From assembly GCA_015680685.1 (NCBI GenBank), contig MNCI01005374.1:65406-129405 (forward strand): a stretch of 64,000 nucleotides of DNA. Reading direction: 5' to 3'. Under the pieces are notes generated by a model. It saw only the letters and a list, made by a program, of their open reading frames with translations, was not told where the DNA came from and made no database searches. This stretch comes from Gnetum montanum (lineage: Eukaryota > Streptophyta > Gnetopsida > Gnetales > Gnetaceae). The position numbers and the translations under genes were made by a program. The stretch's first letter is position 1. Each line of letters opens with the position of its first letter. Of this stretch, positions 58,999 through 64,000 are shown one piece after another.

Positions 58999-60229
58999 AT
59001 TTTGTGGTCATGATGATCATTATGTATTTGAGCTTTTCTGATATTGGATAATAATATCTCTCTTTTAAGGTTATAAACATGTCTAGTTATGGGATTTGGT
59101 TATGATTTATGAATAATAGAATTGTTGCTTAATGTAAACTAATGTGTTATTTTTGAACCATACATTTTGGTTAAGGTTTATAATTCTTATGGTGATTACT
59201 TTCTTTTGGTTATAAGAATTATGATGTCACATGTCCATTTTATGAGATTTGTGTAATTGAAATTTGATTATCTAAGTGTGAATTTTTTGGGTTTGATAAT
59301 ATATGTGTAGATGATCCCTTAGAGCACTAGATGTCAAGCTAATATGTTATATGTGGCTCTTTGAAGCACAATCTACTAGGAGCCCATATTGATTATGGTT
59401 AGGTATAGAGTCTATGTGTTATGATAGGAGCATTATGATACTATGGATGTGATGTATGTGTCTTGGACATGCATGAGTTCATTATATGCTATGTGCTAGA
59501 TGCATCAACTATGAGTGATATGGTCAAATGATTCTTATACATGTGACATACAAGTTGTCCTAATTTCCCCACACCTCATCTCCAACATAGCATTTTACTT
59601 TCCATAGACAAGGTATATATGTAAATATTTTCACTCGGTCATGTACTGGCCTTTTTTATATTCAAGTGATGAAGCTAGGTGCTCAAAAGGCTAGTCGATC
59701 TAAGGGAGATGATTTAGGCCTTGGTTCTATATTCTTGTGCTTTCTATTACATATTTTCCTATGAGAGACAGATGCACTTACAAATGATATAAGCCTAGAT
59801 TAATTGTAAGCTATGGCTCTTATGTATATTTTTTGTATAATTTATATCAAGAAACATCATGTGCCTATCATACAGATTGATATGATATTATGTGATGTTT
59901 TCTGGTATGGCTTTTGTATGTATCTTTCTTAGACATGTCTAGATGTATGGCATCATTAGAAGATGATGTTATACATATACCAATTATGTGCATGCATCAT
60001 GCTTATTTGGTTATCCACATTTGAGATTTTTATTAGAATGATTTATAGACTTTCACTATGTTATGCTATCCATTAACATGTTCTAATAACTCACTTTGCA
60101 TGCCTTGTAGTAGCATTTGGCCCCTACCTAAGTTAGGCTTAGGTTGGGCATGCAGGATGTTACACAAAGTAACCCCTAAATTACCACTATTTATGTTATT
60201 CAATACTATGTTAGTTGTTATAGGACACT
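58999..60229. other. No recognisable gene
   Basis: AT-rich DNA. Near 60110-60170 a sequence GGGCATGCAGGATGTTACA resembles the end region of some gypsy LTRs, but no partner copy is in the window. Confidence 0.4.
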
Positions 60230-60600
60230 TGTTAGTTTGTTAGGATAGAGGTGAGAGCATTGCTTAATTTGTTAGGATAGAGGATGGGGAGCATTGGTTA
60301 GCTTGTTAGAATAGATGGATCTTAGTTTATTAGTTCGTTAGTGTTATTATAAGGTTGTTAGTAATGTTAATGTTAGTTTGTTAGGAGTCTATGTGTGGTT
60401 GTTACAAAAGGGGTGCATTAGTTTATTTGTTAGGATAAAAGGGAAAGGGAAGGGAGCTTTGGTTAGTTTATTAAGATAAAGGGGTTTTCATTTATTAGTT
60501 TGTTATTATTTTTATTAGGCTGTCAGTCATACTCATGGTAGCTTGTTAGGGGGCCAATATCAAGTTGCTACAAAAGGTGTGACAAAGATTTCATAACAAA
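60230..60600. repeat. Degenerate tandem repeat around TTAGTTTGTTAGGATAGAGG
   Basis: Two larger units of roughly 180 bp (60230-60420 and 60420-60600), each built of TTAGTTTGTTAGGATARA-type sub-repeats. Both end in a GTTGCTACAAAAGGTGTG-like string. Confidence 0.65.
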
Positions 60601-60639
60601 TTATGAGGAGACCTATCACATTCATTTCTTTGCCAAAAA

Positions 60640-61685
60640 GTTAAAATGTTGTACCAAAACTTAGAGTCATTTCTAAAAACCTATAAATATAGTGGAAAAT
60701 CATTGAGGGAATATAGCATAATAAAAAGAAACATGGTGTAGTATCACATTATAATGGTTTTAAATTCTTCAAAATATTTTACAATCATGTGGATTATGAA
60801 TGGAGAAGATTAAATTGTCCCAATCTCTTCTTACCATGTTCACTATTTTGGGAACATTTATGGTTCCACCATTACTTGATTAGCATTTACGAAATTACAA
60901 GATAGAAATAATTATCTAAATTTATATTTTAGAAGTCATTTTGCAAATGTTGATAGAAGGGAAAGGTTATAAAGTCAAAGATAATTCAAAGTTTAGGTTA
61001 TGAAGCTTTAGTACCATAACTTTTCCTCCCCGGATTACTTATTTCTTTTCAAAAGTTTCAATGTTATAGGTCTTGGAATTTTTCAAGAACCATATCTTTT
61101 AGTATTACTACCACCAAAGCTATCATTTTTTTTCTTTATGAATTTTCTTGTTAAAAGCTTCACTATAATAAATCTCTAAATTTTTTAAGGTCTAGATTTT
61201 TTACCATTGCTGCTATTAATTTTTTTTTACATAATTTCTTCCTCTGTTGGTTTTAAATTTTTTTAACAATTTTTTTTTTATTTTTTTTATTTTCTTTTAT
61301 TTTCTTTTTGCAAAGGCTTCAATTGCATATTTCAAAATTTCAAGCTAGATTTTTTAGCATGACTACTACCAAATTTTATTTACACAATTTCTTCCTTCAT
61401 TATTTTTAAAATTTTTTTCTATCCATTTTTCAAAGGTAGATTTCAACATTTTTGAAGACTAAAATTAAGAGCAAGGGCAATTATACATGGGTAGCCAAAA
61501 ATGACATGGAAAGGAACCAGTTAAGGGAGATTAGAACTTGGATAAATAGCTCCATTATCAATCACTTGACATTCTTCATTTGACTTTATTTCATTCAAAA
61601 TATTTTGAAATTAATATCAACTACAAGTTGTTTATATTGGATTTTTTTAACCTTGTGACTCTAAGAAACACTAAATTTCTCAACA
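60640..61685 (+). repeat. LTR fragment with adjacent PBS (copy 1)
   Basis: It has an ACCTATAAATATA box (60689-60701). Its end TCTCAACA is followed by TACTATCAAAGCATGGTTC (61686-61704), a decayed initiator-Met primer site. The 5' and 3' segments align with copy 2 (62560-63023), with extra T-rich sequence between. No internal coding region follows. Confidence 0.6.
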
Positions 61686-61704
61686 TACTATCAAAGCATG
61701 GTTC

Positions 61705-62559
61705 AATGTTAATGCAGATATCATCATCATACCACTTTAAATGATATGAACCATAGATGAAGTCAGTATGCATATTTATCTATGAACTATGGTTCATCAT
61801 ACTTGTTGATTTTGTTCTATGAAAGAAAACCCTATGATTTTGTTGTTCACTAGTATTTTTTCAAAACTTAGAAATAGACTCTATAATTTGAGATTAATGA
61901 TGAATGTTTTAGTTTTTTGTTTATATTTGCATTTAAATCATTGGACAATGAATTTTCTAGTTAAATTCATGACCAACAAGTTTATCTTTAGAGTTTGTTA
62001 CTTTTATTTTATTATTATATCATGCTTCATAAGGATAAAATACCCCTAATATCTTTCTTACTATCATTTCAAAAGGATACTTCAAGGAAAAAGCACTTTA
62101 TGACATATTTGTCCATTAAGAGAAAAACTCACTATAATTTAACGTTTTCAAATATTTTCCTTACTTAATGAAGGAATATCTTATGTATGAAATTTCTAGC
62201 TAAGTAATTTTTATTTCAAATTATTTTTTAGGAAATTTTGCTTAAGCAAACTATAATAATACACCTCAAGCACTGAAACAATTCTCTAGATTCTTTGTTG
62301 CAATGTTAGTAGAATGAAATATATAAGTGATCCCTAATAATATATTTTTTTAGATTGCTTAAAATTATTAATAGTCACGAGTATATTGATTATAGTGCAA
62401 ATAATATACACTTATTTTCACAAATGCTAAGCTTGAAGAGTGATGTTAAAGATTAGGACTTTTATCAAGCTTAACATTAATAAAGCATCTATCTTGTCTA
62501 TCATAGAAACGTTAGTATTCATAGTGATATTATTTATATATTAGTTAAAGTTCATTAAC
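61705..62559. other. AT-rich spacer between the two LTR fragments
   Basis: No motif recognised. One 76-codon open frame (61819-62049) is Leu/Phe/Asn-rich and unremarkable. Confidence 0.4.
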
Positions 62560-63023
62560 AAGTTATGACATTTCACCAAAAGTCATAACAGCTCAAAAAC
62601 CTATAAATACAATGGAAAATCACCAAGCATACATAACATAAGAAATAAACATGGTGTTGTATCATAGTATAATGATTTTAAATCCCTTAAAATATTTTTT
62701 AATTAAGCGAATTATACAATCAAAATTGAAATTAAAATTTTTTACTTACATCTCTTAAAACCCCTTGGATCTATTGATATAGTTTTGAACTTCCTTTTCC
62801 AAAAAAAAATTTAATTTATGACCTAGTGCTACCCAATAGAATCAAACCTGTGACCTAGGTTTACTTTACCAAGACTCTTACTAAGCCAAAATTCTTTATT
62901 TTACTTTATTTCATTTGAAATAGTATGAAGTTAATATCAATTACAAGTTGTTTAAATTTCTTATTAATATTGTAGTTCTATTTTTCTTTGATATTGTGGA
63001 TTTAAGAGTCACTAAAATTTACA
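62560..63023 (+). repeat. LTR fragment with adjacent PBS (copy 2)
   Basis: The TATA box ACCTATAAATACA lies at 62599-62611. Its end TTTACA is followed by TGGTATCGTAGTATGGTTC (63027-63045), again an initiator-Met type site. It aligns with copy 1, so both are upstream LTRs of the same family. Confidence 0.6.
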
Positions 63024-63045
63024 ATATGGTATCGTAGTATGGTTC

Positions 63046-64000
63046 AATATTAATGTACATATTGTGCGGGGTGAGGTGGTTTTCTTGAATTCCAAAAATA
63101 AAATTGTATTAGAAATAATAAAATGAGTACACCAGCATATCTCAACAATAATGAAAAGCTCTTTAAAAAAATAAAGGAAAGGAAAGGCCCAAAAATTTTG
63201 GAGATGCCCTTGCAAGTTTTCATCCTTACAACCAATCCAAAAAAACGACCCCTCTAGGATAGGAAAAGGATTAGGCTTTGATCTTACAAATGTGTATAAA
63301 AACATTTTATTTTTACCTTGCATACACCATGAGCAAAAGCAAGATGTATTATTATGCTTTGAATATAAGTTATCATGCTTATCTACCATATGAAATTTCT
63401 CTTCCTATTAAAAATCTCATCTCACCAGGAGTCATTTTAACTTCATACATACATGTTATCTTCATAATTTTAGTTTCTATTAATATATTAATTCATACAT
63501 GGGTTACTCTTCAATACCCATATTTTAAATTTCTATTACATGTTATAGTATTGTAATTGAATCAATTTAATAGCATTTATTCCATCTTGCAATTGTGCTT
63601 CTATTTTGTTTATTATTTTTATTTATCATTTTACAATAAAACCCCTAAATATCAATTTTTGAGTGAATTCTTTAACAAAATGACTCAAGATGTAATAATT
63701 TTAAGCAACCATGAAGTTCCAAAATAAAATTCATTATTAAACATGTCTCTCAACTTCCTCATCTAGAAGAACTATCTCCACATCTCATACATCACAATCA
63801 AATCTAACATTGCATGTTGTTATTGCAACAATATGTCATTTTCATGCAATAGTCTTAAATTATGAGGAAAAGATCAATTCTTTTTATGCAATTGCTAAAA
63901 CGAAAAAGCAAGAGATAGAAGTACAATCTTAAAAAGAAAAATTATAAAAATATTTCATTTCAAGCCCAAACACTCTCTCCAAGAGCGTAATCATGGTAAC
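63046..64000. other. Unclassified right edge
   Basis: A 125-codon open frame on the minus strand (63389-63012) has no recognisable domain and overlaps the PBS of LTR copy 2, so it is probably chance. It contains a Phe/Leu-rich stretch with a membrane-like appearance. The rest is AT-rich with no features. Confidence 0.35.

Overview
The window looks like a piece of a large, repeat-rich plant nuclear genome. It is AT-rich, has no intact host gene that I can recognise, and most of it is old, stop-riddled LTR retrotransposon sequence inserted one into another. Plant-type Ty3/gypsy (Athila/Tat-like) and Ty1/copia domains, initiator-Met and Asp-type primer binding sites, and one plant CCR4-like deadenylase relic support a land plant. 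A gymnosperm or another giant-genome plant is plausible, but nothing here proves it.

Layout. 1-3194: simple and degenerate repeats, a CT microsatellite with an assembly gap, no convincing gene. 3195-9083: a complete minus-strand LTR element (LTRs 8512-9083 and 3195-3765, PBS and polypurine tract in the right places) with no gag or pol; its interior carries a decayed CCR4-family deadenylase coding region (4212-5398). 9084-11179: nothing recognised.

11180-47755: one old Athila-like minus-strand element ('element A') split by later insertions. From its 5' end: 5' LTR 46975-47755, gag and pol 46040-41040, then after the interruptions a third ORF 13310-12245 and the 3' LTR 11180-11876. Inside it lie (i) a minus-strand copia element 14616-20708 and (ii) a plus-strand element 'B1' 21033-39961. 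B1 is itself split by a minus-strand gag-protease-only element 'C' (27110-36628). The nest is three levels deep and contains four elements.

47756-50281: unclassified. 50287-58884: 'B2', a second, complete copy of the B family, with a perfect 5-bp target duplication (GTGTT). 58885-64000: unclassified AT-rich DNA with an assembly scar, degenerate tandem repeats and two LTR-plus-PBS fragments.

The most interesting system is the B family (B1 and B2). It has LTRs, an Asp-type PBS and a polypurine tract, but no protease, reverse transcriptase or integrase. It carries two separate cassettes: a gag-like ORF1 followed by its own AATAAA signal, and then a second TATA-type promoter whose upstream region resembles the LTR promoter, a leader with a GT-AG intron, and a long ORF2 (a plant-transposon-like domain followed by a predicted coiled coil). 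B shares its LTR tail (CTCATCA) and its PBS with the gag-pol-bearing element A, so A-type elements are candidate suppliers of its missing enzymes. A second point of interest is the LTR of element C, which has consecutive perfect heat-shock-element pentamers upstream of its TATA box, plus an 81-bp minisatellite that is three units long in one LTR and one in the other.
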